Source: JANNHP01 sp031404455
Lineage (GTDB): Bacteria; Planctomycetota; JAJSAM01; JAJVHW01
Assembly: GCA_031404455.1 (NCBI GenBank)
Contig: JANNHP010000163.1
Coordinates: 1-14,868, forward strand
DNA length: 14,868 nucleotides
Direction of reading: 5' to 3'
Below the pieces are notes generated by a model. That model saw only the letters and a program-made list of their open reading frames with translations, searched no databases and was not told the origin of the DNA. Below, piece after piece: positions 14,147 through 14,868 of the stretch. Numbering within the stretch: position 1 is the first letter of the stretch; each line of letters opens with the position of its first letter. A program made the position numbers and the translations under genes.

Positions 14147-14868
14147 TCAGCCGCTCGCGACGACCTTCCCGGGAAGGGTGAATCGGAACGTCGTGCCGGC
14201 CCCGAGCCTGCTCTCGACGGTCACGTTCCCGCCGTGAGCCTCGATGAACGTCTTCACGATGGCGAGGCCGAGGCCCGCGCCGCCCTCGGCCTCCGGGTCG
14301 GTCTCGCCCTTGTCGAAGACTCTCGCGACGAACTCCTCCGGGATTCCGGCGCCGTCGTCGGCGACGGTGCACTCGACGCCGCCCCCGGTGCCGAGACTGC
14401 GCGCCCCGATCGTCACCACCCCGCGCGGGGCGTACCGGATGGCGTTGGCGACGAGGTTCTGGAAGATCCGCCTCAGGAGGGCGGCATCCGCGTAGGCGAC
14501 CAGGTCGTCGGGCACCTCGTTGAGGAGTTGCGTGCCGCCCCTGCCGGCCACCGGATGGAGGTCGTGGACGAGCGCCTCGACGACGGGCCAGAGGTCGAAC
14601 TGCCTGCGCTCCAGCCGGACGCCGACGTCGGTCTCCAGATTCGCGTTCTCCTGGAGCACCCGATCGACGAGCGATTCGAGATGTCGCACGTTGCGACGCA
14701 GGGCGTTCAGCATCCGGCTCGTCTCGGAATCCAAGCCCCGGTCCTTGGTCTTCAGCTCAAGCACTCGTCCGGCGAGGGAGATTGCGAAGAGAGGTGTCCT
14801 GAGATCGTGCGCCACGAACGAGAGGTACTCCGCGCGCCGCCGCTGCACTTCGAGCGCGCGCTCGGTCG
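14147..14868 (-). CDS. Sensor histidine kinase, C-terminal HisKA and HATPase region (5' end off the right edge)
   Basis: About 240 codons are present and the frame is open to the window edge. Upstream of the first possible start (GTG 14848) the frame reads TERALE, typical of the linker before a HisKA domain, so the real start lies outside. The H-box is 'LSFVAHDLRTPLFAISLAGR' with the phospho-accepting His encoded at 14809-14807. The ATPase part has the N-box 'IFQNLVANAIRYAP', the G1 box 'VADDGAGIP' and the G2 box 'GGAGLGLAIVKTFIEAHGGN', then a 'LGAGTTFRFTLP' end. All key residues are present, so it should autophosphorylate and pass phosphate to a response regulator, which is not in the window. 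The sensory input domain is missing from view. A 219-base gap separates it from the HEAT operon, which seems to have its own promoter. Confidence 0.93.
   Translation of the reverse strand, partial: TERALEVQRRRAEYLSFVAHDLRTPLFAISLAGRVLELKTKDRGLDSETSRMLNALRRNVRHLESLVDRVLQENANLETDVGVRLERRQFDLWPVVEALVHDLHPVAGRGGTQLLNEVPDDLVAYADAALLRRIFQNLVANAIRYAPRGVVTIGARSLGTGGGVECTVADDGAGIPEEFVARVFDKGETDPEAEGGAGLGLAIVKTFIEAHGGNVTVESRLGAGTTFRFTLPGKVVASG

Noticed and set aside
1..14868. CRISPR arrays, tRNA or rRNA genes, integrases or transposases
   Set aside because: No regularly spaced short repeats, no tRNA-like or rRNA segments, and no recombinase motifs were seen. The only nuclease is the HNH protein.

Overview
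The window is about 70% G+C by eye. Its genes use ATG, GTG and TTG starts, usually behind clear GGAGG-type ribosome binding sites. A very large Ser/Thr kinase with a 'MDWGLAKVLG' activation segment is fused through one membrane helix to WD40 propeller repeats. It sits among many secreted or lipid-anchored proteins of unknown function and a beta-solenoid protein of the T5SS/PEP-CTERM repeat kind. This mix is typical of Planctomycetota. That assignment is inferred from gene content; there is no rRNA or other marker gene here.

Layout, left to right. A secreted coiled-coil/TPR-like protein runs off the left edge on the minus strand (1-723). It is divergent from a plus-strand lipoprotein (851-1522), which is followed by a YwqG/DUF1963-family protein (1577-2467). 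These plus-strand genes converge on a long minus-strand block. In transcription order that block begins at the right edge with the C-terminal part of a sensor histidine kinase (14868-14147). Next come a secreted thioredoxin-fold/HEAT protein (13927-12605) and a translationally linked HExxH metallopeptidase (12596-11640). Then follows a dead 87-nt gene tail, a two-gene cassette of a 77-residue protein plus an HNH endonuclease (11381-10738), and a truncated HEAT paralogue overlapping the HNH stop codon (10741-10352). The block ends with a 973-residue secreted beta-solenoid/Calx-beta protein (10150-7229), a secreted protein of unknown function (7105-6149) and the kinase-WD40 protein (6101-2493).

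The most unusual part is 10350-13930. The 3' end of the thioredoxin/HEAT gene occurs three times in direct orientation: the full gene, an 87-nt dead remnant, and a ~352-nt in-frame fragment about 93% identical to the parent. Two of these copies bracket the small-protein/HNH cassette. The third has become a possible third gene of that cassette, starting inside an ATGA overlap with the HNH stop. The cassette also has its own candidate extended -10 promoter. Separately, a ~33-nt element (29/33 identical) lies upstream of two secreted-protein genes and may be a shared promoter or operator.

No tRNA, rRNA, CRISPR array, integrase or transposase was seen. No gene-free gap exceeds 300 bases.
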